Of a DNA stretch of 64,000 nucleotides, positions 33,757 to 43,414 are shown piece by piece. How positions within the stretch are numbered: position 1 is the first letter of the stretch; every line of letters starts with the position of its first letter. The position numbers and the translations under genes were made by a program. This DNA is from Mucilaginibacter sp. Its GTDB lineage: Bacteria; Bacteroidota; Bacteroidia; Sphingobacteriales; Sphingobacteriaceae. The DNA lies in assembly GCF_025359345.1 (NCBI RefSeq), contig NZ_JANYGQ010000011.1, forward strand, positions 1 to 64,000, written 5' to 3'. A model generated the notes under the pieces. That model saw only the letters and a program-made list of their open reading frames with translations, did no database searches and was not told where the DNA came from.

Positions 33757-34536
33757 TTATTTATAGAATAATAAACTGGTTACCTGTACGGCAATGGCAT
33801 CGATAACAAAAATCCAAAGTGAAGCCGTTACTACTGCCGAATTTGCCGCTATACCCACGCTTTCGGTGCCTTTGTTTGATGTGAAGCCCTTGTAGCAGCC
33901 CACAAAGCCTATGGCGAAGCCAAAAAATATAGTTTTTACCAATGCCGGGATAAAGTCGGTAAAATCAAGTGCGGCAATCACCTTGGTAAAATATAGCTGG
34001 AAGCTTATGCTGTCGCGGATATTGAGCGCCAAAAACCCCCCGAATAGCCCAATCGCATCGCCAAAAATTGATAGTATAGGCACCATTATGGTTGTAGCGA
34101 TAATGCGCGTAACCACCAGGTACTGTGTTGGGTTTGCGCCAGACACTTCCATGGCGTCCAGTTGCTCGGTTACCTTCATGCTGCCCAGCTCGGCGCCTAT
34201 GCTCGATGCTATTTTACCCGCACAAATTATGGCGATGATAACCGGCCCGATTTCGCGGATAAATGAAACCGACAACGTTTTTGGCAGCATACTTGCCGCG
34301 CCGAAAGCCACCAGGGTGGGCCGCAACTGCAATATCAGCACCACGCCCATAATGAACGAGGTAATACCCACCAGCATCAGCGACCGGTAGCCAATCTCGA
34401 AACACTGGCGCACAAATTCCGACCACTCAAAACCACCCACAAAAATGTTTTTGAAAAATTTAAAGAAAAACGCCACCTGGTCGCCAATGGCTTCAAACCA
34501 TTTTTTCCAGGCAGGTATCATAACCTCTTCTTCCAT
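33757..34536 (-). CDS. mlaE: ABC transporter permease, MlaE family
   Basis: The 259-residue protein is a typical MlaE permease: an amphipathic N-terminal helix (PAWKKWFEAIGDQVAFFFKF), membrane segments and the family core (IREIGPVIIAIICAGKIASS, IGAELGSMKVTEQLDAMEVS, GANPTQYLVVTRI). It forms the membrane core with MlaF and MlaD and moves glycerophospholipids between the inner and outer membranes. It is the first gene of the operon. Confidence 0.95.
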   Translation of the reverse strand: MEEEVMIPAWKKWFEAIGDQVAFFFKFFKNIFVGGFEWSEFVRQCFEIGYRSLMLVGITSFIMGVVLILQLRPTLVAFGAASMLPKTLSVSFIREIGPVIIAIICAGKIASSIGAELGSMKVTEQLDAMEVSGANPTQYLVVTRIIATTIMVPILSIFGDAIGLFGGFLALNIRDSISFQLYFTKVIAALDFTDFIPALVKTIFFGFAIGFVGCYKGFTSNKGTESVGIAANSAVVTASLWIFVIDAIAVQVTSLLFYK

Positions 34537-35043
34537 AGGAACTTATATTTGTGCTATTAAAGCTTGTATCTATTAATTTGTTTTGGGCTCAATCAAATTA
34601 TTTTAACTTGGGGTAATTCGGGCCGGCTGATAACATGGAGATTATGGGCAAACGGAATGCGCTTAGTTTTTATAATTGAGTTATAGAGATAACAGTGGGG
34701 AGGGGGATTTGTTTGAGGGTAGGATTACCAGGTTTGGGGAGATTGAAAAGCATTTGGGGAGCGTGCATTATTGTATAGTTTTACGTTGCTGTACACAGTG
34801 AAACACAATAAACAGGGTGAAACAGGAAAAAGTCAACCCAACTCGCTAAAAAGCTTGTTTCTGCATTGATAATGCACTTTTTGCCTTATTTGCCACCCTG
34901 AAAACACGAAAAGCATTGACAAATCAGTGTCAGTACTTTTTGTAAAAAATAGCTTATGGCGCTGTTATGCCGGCCACTTTAAAACAAGAAAATCTGTCCG
35001 CCAAACACCGGGCCGGTTTTGTAATATTTAAAAGAATCGCCTC
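34537..35043. other. 507-bp intergenic region without a recognised gene
   Basis: Between mlaE and the DUF5916 gene, both on the minus strand, I find no gene or clear promoter. A plus-strand frame of about 41 codons (34683-34800, with the segment GDLFEGRITRFGEIEKHLGS) starts without ATG and is probably fortuitous or a gene scrap. The words GTGAAACA and TGCATT recur near 34797-34880 without forming a clear structure. Confidence 0.5.
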
Positions 35044-37266
35044 CTAAAACTGCTGCAAATAACTAATCTTCGCAATCAAATGGTCCTCCGTCTGCGGGTG
35101 CACCGTTAAATTATTGGCCACGCCGGCCACGCCCCGGTTGTAGATAAGGTAAACATACGACAACGGCGAAAACTCCCACGACAGGCGGATATTATAATTA
35201 TCGGCATTGTCGAACGAGTTTTTTTGGTAGATGCCAGTAAGCTGCACGCGCGGATTAAGCGCAAAGCGGCCCTGCAATATGTACAGGTTTACATTTTTGT
35301 TTACCTTTTGCTCGCCTACGCCGCTAAAATGATTTTGGTTAAACTCGCCCAGCAGCGATATGTATGGTATAGGCGCAAATTGCAACTTCCAATCCGCAGA
35401 TGTTAAATGCCCGTTAAAGTATGTGCCGGTTTTCCAGTCGAGCATCAGGTTGATGATTTTTGAAGGGTCGGTACTCAGTAGGATATTGTGTACTGTGTAA
35501 TTATAATCACCGGGCGCAATATTAACGTCGAGCGGGGCAAACACCTCCGTTAAATGCTGCCGGGTGGGTGTAAAACCATACCCCAGGTAGGCCCCGCTTT
35601 GCAGGTTAAACCAGATGGGATAGAACGCCAGGCTCATTTCTGCAAACTTACCGGTTGAGGCCGTATAATAAAGCTCAGGCAATATCCCCGGTTCAAGCGC
35701 GCGGATAAAGTTTTTAAATGGCAGCAACGAACCCCGGTAATAATAATTCATGCCCGGCGTGGTGCCAATAACATCCTTACGGGATACAAAACCCAACTGC
35801 GGGTCAAAATCCTTAGTAATGATCGATTCCGTCCACCATATTTTATACTGGTTGGTCGAGTTGATGTACTGCATTACCCCTGCAAACCCCTTGTTCCCCG
35901 TATTGGTGGTGGTTGATTGAGTTACAATAGCGTTGATTGATTGTGATTCGCCAAGCCGGAAAAAACCGTCAACAGTACTTTCCACATTTGAAGCGCCGGG
36001 CTGATTTTTAACGCTCACCAACGCACCTATCCTATTTTGACTGCCAAAGTTTTCAGAAACGCGCCCTACAAAAAAATTAGTGCCGGGCAGGTCATTATCC
36101 CCTCCCTGCCGCATTACAATTGCGCCATAGTTGAGGTTTGATGAACGATACACGAAGCGCCCGCCGCCTACTATCGGGATTGGGTTACCGTTATCATCCA
36201 ACCCAATATTGCGGCTGAAAAAAGGCTGGTACCGCATCGCCCCGCCCGAACCATCAGCGAACTGGCTTACGCCAACGCCAAACAGCGAGGCATTTTCTAA
36301 AAAAAACTGCCGTTTTTCGGGAAAGAAGACCGAAAAACGCGTGATATTATTTACCTGCAAATCGGCATCGGCCTGTGCAAAATCAGTGTGGGCTGTTAAA
36401 TCGAGGATGGCATTGGAGTTGATGGCCCATTTTAAATCGCCACCAGCCTTAAAATGAGTACTTTGTGGTTTAACATCTGCGCCGAAACCGCTGTAATGGT
36501 CATAAGAGGTCAAAATATAAGGCTGTACACGGATGTTTGTGGCGGGTGGCGGTGGTTGCAGGTTGGTAAGCTCGCCGGCGTAGTTCATATGCGTGGCGCT
36601 AAACACACGCGGAAACGGCGAAAATGCACTGATCTCGTTGGTGAGCCTGCGGTTGCGGTAAATATTCAGTCCCCAGCTTTGTATGGTATCTGTCCGTTTG
36701 GGGTAGCGCAGGGTTTTCCAGGGGATGGCAATTTCGGCTACCCAACCTGAGTCAGACCGGGCAGTGCGTACTTCCCAAAGGCCGTTCCAGTCGATATCAA
36801 AATATAAATCGTCAAAAGCCAGCAAGTCGCGCTGCACGCCGTATGCATTGGTGGCAAACACCATGGCATTACGCTTATCATTAAAAGCATCGAACGAGAG
36901 GTTGATCAAGTCGTGCTTCATGAAATCAAAATCGCGGATAAAATCAGTAGCCCGGATGGCCTTTTTACCCAGCGGGTCGGTTAATATGATGCCGAAGTAT
37001 AGATATTTTTGATTGTAAAGCACTTTCACCCGGGTCTCAAAGGCCGTTGGCTTGCCCTGGTTTGGTTCAACCTGGATAAATTGCGGCGAAGGTGGCGCAA
37101 GGGCCCATTCCTGCTCATCAAGCGTACCATCAATATTAATCGTGGTGGAGATTTTGACAGCCTTTAGTTGCCTGCGGACGCTGTCGGGTTTGAAAAAGTC
37201 GGCATCCTGCGCTAAAGAGCGCATTGCGGGCATTAAAAGTAACAGGAAAAGTAAACGTTTGATCAT
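35044..37266 (-). CDS. DUF5916 outer-membrane-type protein with N-terminal CBM9-like domain
   Basis: This 740-residue protein has a signal peptide (LLFLLLLMPAMRSLAQ). A CBM9-like beta sandwich follows (STTINIDGTLDEQEWALAPP, LYNQKYLYFGIILTDP, AFNDKRNAMVFATNAYGVQR). The large C-terminal part is beta-barrel-like and aromatic and ends KISYLQQF, typical of outer-membrane proteins with a terminal Phe. The family is common in Bacteroidota and is thought to sit in the outer membrane; the ligand is unknown. It is monocistronic, with a large palindromic element upstream. Confidence 0.9.
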   Translation of the reverse strand: MIKRLLFLLLLMPAMRSLAQDADFFKPDSVRRQLKAVKISTTINIDGTLDEQEWALAPPSPQFIQVEPNQGKPTAFETRVKVLYNQKYLYFGIILTDPLGKKAIRATDFIRDFDFMKHDLINLSFDAFNDKRNAMVFATNAYGVQRDLLAFDDLYFDIDWNGLWEVRTARSDSGWVAEIAIPWKTLRYPKRTDTIQSWGLNIYRNRRLTNEISAFSPFPRVFSATHMNYAGELTNLQPPPPATNIRVQPYILTSYDHYSGFGADVKPQSTHFKAGGDLKWAINSNAILDLTAHTDFAQADADLQVNNITRFSVFFPEKRQFFLENASLFGVGVSQFADGSGGAMRYQPFFSRNIGLDDNGNPIPIVGGGRFVYRSSNLNYGAIVMRQGGDNDLPGTNFFVGRVSENFGSQNRIGALVSVKNQPGASNVESTVDGFFRLGESQSINAIVTQSTTTNTGNKGFAGVMQYINSTNQYKIWWTESIITKDFDPQLGFVSRKDVIGTTPGMNYYYRGSLLPFKNFIRALEPGILPELYYTASTGKFAEMSLAFYPIWFNLQSGAYLGYGFTPTRQHLTEVFAPLDVNIAPGDYNYTVHNILLSTDPSKIINLMLDWKTGTYFNGHLTSADWKLQFAPIPYISLLGEFNQNHFSGVGEQKVNKNVNLYILQGRFALNPRVQLTGIYQKNSFDNADNYNIRLSWEFSPLSYVYLIYNRGVAGVANNLTVHPQTEDHLIAKISYLQQF

Positions 37267-37338
37267 GGTTTAAACAGGATGGCAGGGGAGCATAAAAATA
37301 TAAAAATTTAGCGGAGCCACAAAGATCAGTTGGCAGTT

Positions 37339-37547
37339 ACAGGGAAATCGCTTTTAAACTCTTTGTGCGACAAGGAGGCACCTCCGGAGCCCGAATTTTC
37401 GATTTGTCTGTACCTATAAACAGGTGACTCCGCTGGAGTCGAGCTGTTTGCTGTTTTAGCTCCGGAGGAGCGGCCTGTTTATAGACAATGGCCCACACAT
37501 TTTTCAGGCTCCCGGAGGAGCCTCCTTTTTAAAAGCGATTTCCCTGT
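37339..37547. mobile_element. 209-bp palindromic MITE-like element
   Basis: The termini 37339-37358 and 37528-37547 are perfect 20-bp inverted repeats (ACAGGGAAATCGCTTTTAAA). Further inward the arms still match: AAGGAGG[CA/CT]CCTCCGG near 37372 and its complement near 37508-37527, and TCTATAAACAGG-type words near 37415 and 37480. Smaller hairpins (GACTCCGCTGGAGTC, GCTCCGGAGGAGC) form the centre. There is no ORF. It looks like a non-autonomous palindromic element; a target duplication is not obvious. Confidence 0.7.
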
Positions 37548-37624
37548 TGACTGTTAAGAGTTGACAGGGGAAAGAGCGTTAAAGGATTTATGTGTATTTC
37601 TTTTGCTTTTTCCACCCTATCCGT

Positions 37625-37632
37625 TAAATTTG
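37625..37632 (+). promoter_or_regulatory. Promoter -7 box of the 37657 gene
   Basis: TAAATTTG matches TAnnTTTG exactly and ends 24 bp before ATG 37657; CTTTTGCTTTTT lies about 20 bp upstream, near the -33 position. Confidence 0.5.
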
Positions 37633-37656
37633 ATTCAACAATAAAACCTTATCCGA

Positions 37657-38502
37657 ATGAGTAACAACGACGATTTAACCAACCAGCCCCTAAGTGATGA
37701 CCCCGGGGAAAACCTGCGGATGGAAAATGAATTGTTACGCCTTAAACTGCAGGCCGAGCTGGGTGGTCAGTCGCACAGCTCGGGTAATTTGCCGCCCGAG
37801 ATTGAGAATGAGTTCCTGAAAAATATTTTTGCATTTGAGCAGAATTATGCCAACGCCAAACGGATTGTGATATACGATCTACTTGGCAGACCGGAATTTA
37901 TAAAAGCGGATGATTTGGACAACGCCTCTATTGGCCCCGGCCTTCAAAAGGTTACCGACCTGCTGGCCGCTAAAAATATCGTAGTGCATTTTGATGACGA
38001 GTACGATAGCCGTACCCGCTACCAGTTTATTACCGAAGAACTGTTTGAAAAGGAAACCGACGACTTTTCGGTCCCGGGAATGACCATCAATTTTGATTAC
38101 GAAGAATTTCATCCAAATCATAATAAAGACATTCTGAACCGCACAACAGAGTTTATGACGGAGTGGTTTAAACAAAGTTTTGGTGAATACAGTTGGGAAC
38201 TTGCCAACCAGTTTATTTTACCCGACAGGCGGATAATGAGCAAAAAGGATGTCATCGCACAAATGAATAATATCTTCGCGGCTTACCGCGAGTTTACAAA
38301 CGAAGACTATTTTATTAAAGAAATAAAATTTGAACTGAATGAAAACGGCGGCATGGGTCACGCAGAAGGCGGCGTTCGCTACGACGCGGTTTTAGAAAAC
38401 GGGGATACTGTGCTGATACAGGGACCGTTTAAGCTATATTTTTCGTTAGAAGTAGAGTGGTGGAGCATTTTTTATGTTGTTTTTCCGGGGTTTACTTATT
38501 AG
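37657..38502 (+). CDS. Conserved-looking acidic cytoplasmic protein, unknown function
   Basis: This 281-residue acidic protein has no signal or membrane span. The N-terminus is helical and disordered-like (ENLRMENELLRLKLQAELGG). The C-terminal third has a beta-rich pattern resembling a NTF2/SnoaL-like cone (FAAYREFTNEDYFIKEIKFE, then GGVRYDAVLENGDTVLIQGP and WWSIFYVVFPGF). I do not recognise the family. It has a good promoter of its own, and a short hairpin repeat begins at its stop codon. Confidence 0.8.
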   Translation: MSNNDDLTNQPLSDDPGENLRMENELLRLKLQAELGGQSHSSGNLPPEIENEFLKNIFAFEQNYANAKRIVIYDLLGRPEFIKADDLDNASIGPGLQKVTDLLAAKNIVVHFDDEYDSRTRYQFITEELFEKETDDFSVPGMTINFDYEEFHPNHNKDILNRTTEFMTEWFKQSFGEYSWELANQFILPDRRIMSKKDVIAQMNNIFAAYREFTNEDYFIKEIKFELNENGGMGHAEGGVRYDAVLENGDTVLIQGPFKLYFSLEVEWWSIFYVVFPGFTY

Positions 38503-38568
38503 TCTTAAGTCGTTAGTCTTGAGTCCAGAGTCAGGGAAAAACAGGCCTTTTACTTAGGGCTTAAGACT
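38501..38568. repeat. Inverted repeat with the AAGTCGttAGTCTTGAG word
   Basis: AGTCTTAAG (38501-38509) pairs with CTTAAGACT (38560-38568). The left arm has CTTAAGTCGTTAGTCTTGAG, 18 of 20 bases identical to the loop of the tRNA-Pro terminator at 5132-5150. It lies between two convergent genes and may act as a terminator. Confidence 0.55.
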
Positions 38569-38569
38569 A

Positions 38570-39181
38570 CTAGTTACGCTTCCCCTGCTTTAATACCTCC
38601 TTAAGCTTAACGAATGAATTATAGGGTCCAATGGACATGGTTGCGTTCACCAACCAGGAAGGGATACTGCCTCCCGGGTCGACACTAAAGGTGTAGTCAA
38701 TTTTTAGCTTCCTATCGGGCGCCTGGGTTATCCTCCATGTGGCCAGGGAATACGGAACTCGTACAAACTTGTCGTTTTTCGGCAAATAGGCTGGCAGACT
38801 TTTTGCCTGGATATACAAAACATCCGCTTCCGGCGGGCCAATGTCGAGCTCTACTACCAAATCCCGGTCTTTAATGGGCCAGGGTAAGTTGGATTGCGTG
38901 TAATAAATAGTCTTTTGAGCCGAGGGCGTTTTTAAGATCTCAGTTTTTTTACTCGAATATACCCAGTCTTTGTAGTGGTCAATATCCTGAAGGGTTGTTA
39001 TTAGTTGAGCTTTAGTGGCGTCGAACTCGCAGACCACCCTAAGTTCTTTCAGGTTTCCGTTTGCCGCCGTACGGGTATAAACGAAGATGCCGTTTTCGTT
39101 TTTTTTAAGTTGCCAGTTACCCTGTGCCATTGCCTGGCAAAGCGTTATTGAGAACAGCAATACCAGGCATAATTTTTTCAT
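38570..39181 (-). CDS. Secreted START-domain lipid-binding protein
   Basis: This 203-residue protein has a signal peptide (KLCLVLLFSITLCQAMAQ) and a START/SRPBCC domain: NWQLKKNENGIFVYTRTAAN, ELRVVCEFDATKAQLITTLQ, HYKDWVYSSKKTEIL, QSNLPWPIKDRDLVVELDIG and a C-terminal helix. It is probably a periplasmic lipid or hydrophobic-ligand binder. It is convergent with the acidic 281-residue protein and shares the hairpin region between them. Confidence 0.87.
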   Translation of the reverse strand: MKKLCLVLLFSITLCQAMAQGNWQLKKNENGIFVYTRTAANGNLKELRVVCEFDATKAQLITTLQDIDHYKDWVYSSKKTEILKTPSAQKTIYYTQSNLPWPIKDRDLVVELDIGPPEADVLYIQAKSLPAYLPKNDKFVRVPYSLATWRITQAPDRKLKIDYTFSVDPGGSIPSWLVNATMSIGPYNSFVKLKEVLKQGKRN

Positions 39182-39374
39182 TTACATCAGCAAGTTAGCG
39201 ATACTTACTGTATGAATACTGAATTACGGGCAAAAAGTTTTATACAAATGGTGATTATTCTGCCAGTTGCTGATGGCCTTAACAAAAAGCGCCGCGATGT
39301 TAATCCGAAGCGCTTTAGTATCAGTAGTTTGATTCCTGATTAGTGTCTCACACCTCAAGTCTCATATCTTACAT

Positions 39375-40454
39375 CTATTTAATCGCGTTCCCGTACCCAA
39401 CCACCAAAACCGATACTATAATAACGGCAATACCCAATATCACCGTGTTAAACGCCTTTTTACTTACGCCCTTCCATTCCTTTAAAATCAAGCCCCACAT
39501 GTTCGCTATCAGGATAATAAAAGCCATGTGGAGTATCCATGAGCTTGCGCCGTTACCCAGCCTGCTTTCACCCATTCCGTAAAAAAAGAACTGTAAAAAC
39601 CAGGTTGTGCCTGCCAATGCAGCAAAAAGATAATTTTTTAACAGTGGCGCCTTCTGATTAGCATAATCGCCAACGGTTTTATTGCGCGCATTTAGTATCA
39701 TACACCAGATAAAATTGGTGGTCAGCCCGCCCCAAAGCACTACTATGTAAACCACATTATTGCGGTATAGAAACGATGTTTCGCCGGGATGTGATGCTAA
39801 ATGGGCCGCATTTGCCACGTCAGCCATTGATTTCCCAGCTTCAAGACCAAAGTTAAAACAGGCACTTAAAATGCCCGATACTATCGCTACAAAAATGCCA
39901 AGGCCGAAACGGTAGTCTTTATTTTCGGCTTTAGCCTCCGAGTTTTTAGCCAGGTCTTTTTCCTTCATCATACCGGCTTTGCCGCAGATAATAATACCCA
40001 GCACGCAGATAGCAATGCCAAGCAAAACCATTTGCCCCCAGTGCGAGGTGGCGAGTATGGTGATAGTATCTTTACCTTCTTTCGGAAAGAAGTTATAGTA
40101 AACTGATGGTACCAGCGAGCCAAATACAGCACACAGGCCGAGAATAATGGTACTGCCTAATGATACCCCCAGGTAGCGCACGCCAAGTCCATAGGTTAAA
40201 CCGCCGATACCCCACAGAACGCCCATCAGGTAGGTCCAACCCAAAACATCATAACCAGTGCTTTTTATGATATCCATAAAGCCCGGAATAGTTAGGTAAG
40301 CAGCCAATGGTGGTACAATCAGCCAGGAAAATATTCCGCCAACAATCCACATGCTCTCCCAGGCCCAGCCTTTAACTTTTTTGTAAGGAATGTAGAAACT
40401 GCCCGAGGCAAAGCCCCCGATGAAATGAAAAAATACGCCGAAAATAATGCCCAT
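39375..40454 (-). CDS. rhaT: L-rhamnose/H+ symporter, RhaT family
   Basis: The 359-residue inner-membrane protein has ten membrane segments and the DMT-type arrangement of RhaT: FGVFFHFIGGFASGSFYIPY, KKVKGWAWESMWIVGGIFSW, YDVLGWTYLMGVLWGIGGLT and ILSACFNFGLEAGKSMAD. It imports L-rhamnose with protons. It follows the GH78 rhamnosidase gene on the same strand, which fits release and uptake of rhamnose; the two are separated by a hairpin element that may change their relative expression. Confidence 0.92.
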   Translation of the reverse strand: MGIIFGVFFHFIGGFASGSFYIPYKKVKGWAWESMWIVGGIFSWLIVPPLAAYLTIPGFMDIIKSTGYDVLGWTYLMGVLWGIGGLTYGLGVRYLGVSLGSTIILGLCAVFGSLVPSVYYNFFPKEGKDTITILATSHWGQMVLLGIAICVLGIIICGKAGMMKEKDLAKNSEAKAENKDYRFGLGIFVAIVSGILSACFNFGLEAGKSMADVANAAHLASHPGETSFLYRNNVVYIVVLWGGLTTNFIWCMILNARNKTVGDYANQKAPLLKNYLFAALAGTTWFLQFFFYGMGESRLGNGASSWILHMAFIILIANMWGLILKEWKGVSKKAFNTVILGIAVIIVSVLVVGYGNAIK

Positions 40455-40554
40455 GGTTTTGGTTTATTGGTTTGATTTATTGTAGGGGCGTATTGCATAC
40501 GCCCAATTGTAATTGTTTTTTGTCCCGGTTCTCCAATTTTTGTCATTACGGCCT

Positions 40555-40681
40555 ACGCCCTTGTTGGTGTTGTCACCAACAAGAATGGGTTTGCAAAATG
40601 TTGATATTTTCCAATAACTCGCCGGCATTTTCGCCCTCACAAAAATCACCTGTTGTTGGTGACAACACCAACAACGGCGTA
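40555..40681. mobile_element. 127-bp palindromic element between the rhamnosidase and rhaT genes
   Basis: The ends 40555-40583 and 40653-40681 are inverted repeats of 29 bp with a mismatch near CGCC. Within each end TTGTTGGTG-TTGT-CACCAACAA or its complement forms a perfect 9-bp hairpin by itself (40561-40582, 40653-40674). The structure, two hairpins at the tips of an inverted repeat, is like REP or BIME units. The interval 40455-40687 holds nothing else. Confidence 0.7.
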
Positions 40682-40687
40682 AACTAA

Positions 40688-43414
40688 TCACGGCTTCGCC
40701 GTGCTGAAATCATAAACACCTGAGCCCACATTTACCGCCACATACCCGGTTGCCGATTCATTTGCCATCGTTACACCTGGTGCTGATGACAGCGCCACGC
40801 CTTTTTCGGTTATGCCGGTTGCATTTGCTGCAGGTATGTAAACCGTAGCGGTAGTGTTTGCAGGTATCTCCACATGCATCAACAAATTACCGCCGTCAAT
40901 TTTCCAGTGCGAGCTAACTTTACCGTAGGTGGTATTGTAGTCGGCCTCAATGTTGGTCATGTTGCCGCCGGGGGTTGGTTTTATAATAATCTGCTTATAA
41001 CCCGGGCCTTCTTCTTTTGTATCGATGCCTGCCACAACACGGTACATCCAATCGCCAATAGCTCCGTACGCATAGTGATTGTAGGAGTTCATGGTCGGGG
41101 TTTCAAGCGAGCCATCGGGGCGAATACCGTCCCATCTTTCCCAAATGGTGGTGGCGCCCATTTTTACAGGGTAAAGCCATGAAGGATAGGTGTCCTGTAA
41201 TAGCAGGCGGTAAGCCACATCAACGTGGTTAAAACGGCTAAGCACGTGACAAAGGTACGGCGTGCCCAAAAAGCCGGTAGTAAGGTGGTTGCCATACCTG
41301 CGGATGTTATTCGCCAGCCTGTCTGATGCCTGCTGCCTTAAGTTTTCGGGCAGCATATCAAATTCCAGGGCCAGCACATAGGCCGTTTGGGTATCTGATG
41401 ATATCAGGCCGTTTGGCGTTACGTATTCGTTAACGAATGCTTTTTTAATACGGGCCAGCAATGCGGTATAGTAATCCTCATCCTGTTTGTTGCCTAAAAC
41501 TTTGGCCGTGTTAATTACCAACTGGGTGGAATGTGCAAAAAAACATTGCGCTATCAGGTATTTACTGGTAATGGCAGAGCTGCCGTCGGTGTCGTCGTTC
41601 ACGCTGTAAAACAACCAGTCGCCAAAGTGGCCACCGGTGTTCCACAGGTCGTTTTTGCTGTGGTTTTCCATGTACTTAACCCAGGCCTTCATGCTGCTGT
41701 ACTGGTTTTCCAATATCTGTTTATCTCCGTAGGCTACATACATGTTCCATGGTACAATGACAGACACATCGGCCCAGCCGGTGCTGCCGCCTGATTCGTT
41801 TTTATCGTTCCCCAAGACATCGGGAATAACGTGCGGAACACTGCCGCTTTTATATTGGTCGGCGGCAACATCTTTAAGCCATTTGGCAAAAAAATTGTGC
41901 ACGTTCATGTTGTAAGTTGCTGTGCGCGAAAACACCTGTGCATCGCCGGTCCAGCCCAAACGCTCATCGCGCTGCGGGCAATCGGTCGGTACATCTAAAA
42001 AGTTACCCTTTTGTCCCCATTGAATATTGTGCTGCAACTTGTTGATCATATCATTCGAACTGGTGAATGTACCGGTAGGTTTCATATCCGAGTATAGTGC
42101 TATGGCCGTAAAATCAGCGGCGTTCAAATCTTTTTTGTAGCCTTCAACTTTAATATACCTGAAACCCTGCCAGGTGAACTGCGGTTCAAATGTTTCTTCG
42201 CCGCCACCCTTTAAAACGTATATATCCTGGGCGCGTGCCGCGCGGAGGTTGTCGGTATAAAAATTGCCCGGTTTATCTAAAATCTCTGCATGGGATAGAC
42301 GGATGGTATCGCCCGCGTTGCCGCTCACTTTCATTTGCACCCAGCCAACCAGGTTCTGGCCAAAGTCAATTACTTCTTCGCCTTTGGGTGTTTTAAATAT
42401 TTTTACCGGTTTAAAGGTTTCGTGTTTTCTAACAGGTTCGTTAACGGTAGCAACCAGCGTGTTTTTTGTATAGTCCTTAACCATCACACCCGACCAGCTT
42501 TTATCATCAAATGCGGCAGTCGACCAATTTTTTACCTGCATGCGGTTATCTATTGTTGCACCTGCGTAAATCTCGGCAAACCTAACCGGGCCGGTAGATG
42601 ACTTCCAGGATTCGTCAGATACAATTGTTTCGGTACTGCCATCGGTATAAGTTACTTCCAATTGCAGCAACAGGGCTATGTCCTTTCCGTAGTAGTTCTT
42701 TTGGTTTGAAAAACCGATATGCCCGCGGTACCAGCCACTGCCCAGGGTTGCGCCAACAGCGTTTGCGCCGGGCTGCAGCAAGCCGGTAACATCATAAGCC
42801 TGGTATTGCAGGCGCTTGTTATAGGTTGTCCAGCCGGGGGTTAAAAACGCATCACCCACCCGTTTGCCGTTTATCTGGGCTTCATATAAACCATGCGAGG
42901 TAATATAAACCATCGCAGACGCCACTTTTTTATTCAGTGAAAATCCTTTGCGAAATAACGGACTTGGGCGATTAACTGAATCTTCAACAAAGCCGGGGGT
43001 AATCCATTTGGCTTTCCAGTCGGCAGCGTTTAACATGCCCATCCCAAAACTGGCTGGCTCGCTCCATGCAGAGGCTTTGCCCGCGTTATCCCAAACCCTT
43101 ACCTGCCAAATATACTTTTGCCCCGATGCCAGCGGTTCGCCTTTATAGATAATATACATCGATTGGTCGGACGACACCTTGCCGGTTTTCCAGGCTTCGT
43201 GTTTGCCTTTTGCGCTGCTTACTTTTAGTTCATATGCAGTTTGCATAACGCCGCGTTTGTCGCCTGCATCCAGTTGCCAGCTAAACCGGGGGTTAAGGGC
43301 ATCTATGCAAATGGGGTTAACCGCATTTTCGGTTTGTAAATATTGAACCTTAACCTGCGCTAAACAAATAGCCGAAACATGAAAGGCGACAAACAGTAAC
43401 AAGAGCTTTCTCAT
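40688..43414 (-). CDS. GH78 alpha-L-rhamnosidase, exported
   Basis: This 908-residue protein has a signal peptide (LLLLFVAFHVSAICLAQ), an N-terminal fibronectin-like domain (VNPICIDALNPRFSWQLDAG), the rhamnosidase N and concanavalin-like domains, and an alpha/alpha-barrel with the GH78 core FLDVPTDCPQRDERLGWTGD and then NTGGHFGDWLFYSVNDDTDG. The acidic residues of DERLGWTGD are catalytic in the family. It ends with the C-terminal domain (GPGYKQIIIKPTPGG). It cleaves terminal alpha-L-rhamnose from plant or bacterial glycans in the periplasm. It is encoded upstream of rhaT. Confidence 0.94.
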   Translation of the reverse strand: MRKLLLLFVAFHVSAICLAQVKVQYLQTENAVNPICIDALNPRFSWQLDAGDKRGVMQTAYELKVSSAKGKHEAWKTGKVSSDQSMYIIYKGEPLASGQKYIWQVRVWDNAGKASAWSEPASFGMGMLNAADWKAKWITPGFVEDSVNRPSPLFRKGFSLNKKVASAMVYITSHGLYEAQINGKRVGDAFLTPGWTTYNKRLQYQAYDVTGLLQPGANAVGATLGSGWYRGHIGFSNQKNYYGKDIALLLQLEVTYTDGSTETIVSDESWKSSTGPVRFAEIYAGATIDNRMQVKNWSTAAFDDKSWSGVMVKDYTKNTLVATVNEPVRKHETFKPVKIFKTPKGEEVIDFGQNLVGWVQMKVSGNAGDTIRLSHAEILDKPGNFYTDNLRAARAQDIYVLKGGGEETFEPQFTWQGFRYIKVEGYKKDLNAADFTAIALYSDMKPTGTFTSSNDMINKLQHNIQWGQKGNFLDVPTDCPQRDERLGWTGDAQVFSRTATYNMNVHNFFAKWLKDVAADQYKSGSVPHVIPDVLGNDKNESGGSTGWADVSVIVPWNMYVAYGDKQILENQYSSMKAWVKYMENHSKNDLWNTGGHFGDWLFYSVNDDTDGSSAITSKYLIAQCFFAHSTQLVINTAKVLGNKQDEDYYTALLARIKKAFVNEYVTPNGLISSDTQTAYVLALEFDMLPENLRQQASDRLANNIRRYGNHLTTGFLGTPYLCHVLSRFNHVDVAYRLLLQDTYPSWLYPVKMGATTIWERWDGIRPDGSLETPTMNSYNHYAYGAIGDWMYRVVAGIDTKEEGPGYKQIIIKPTPGGNMTNIEADYNTTYGKVSSHWKIDGGNLLMHVEIPANTTATVYIPAANATGITEKGVALSSAPGVTMANESATGYVAVNVGSGVYDFSTAKP

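Noticed and set aside
33911..34390. 159-residue ORF antisense to mlaE
   Set aside because: The opposite strand encodes a textbook MlaE; the antisense product has no family resemblance.
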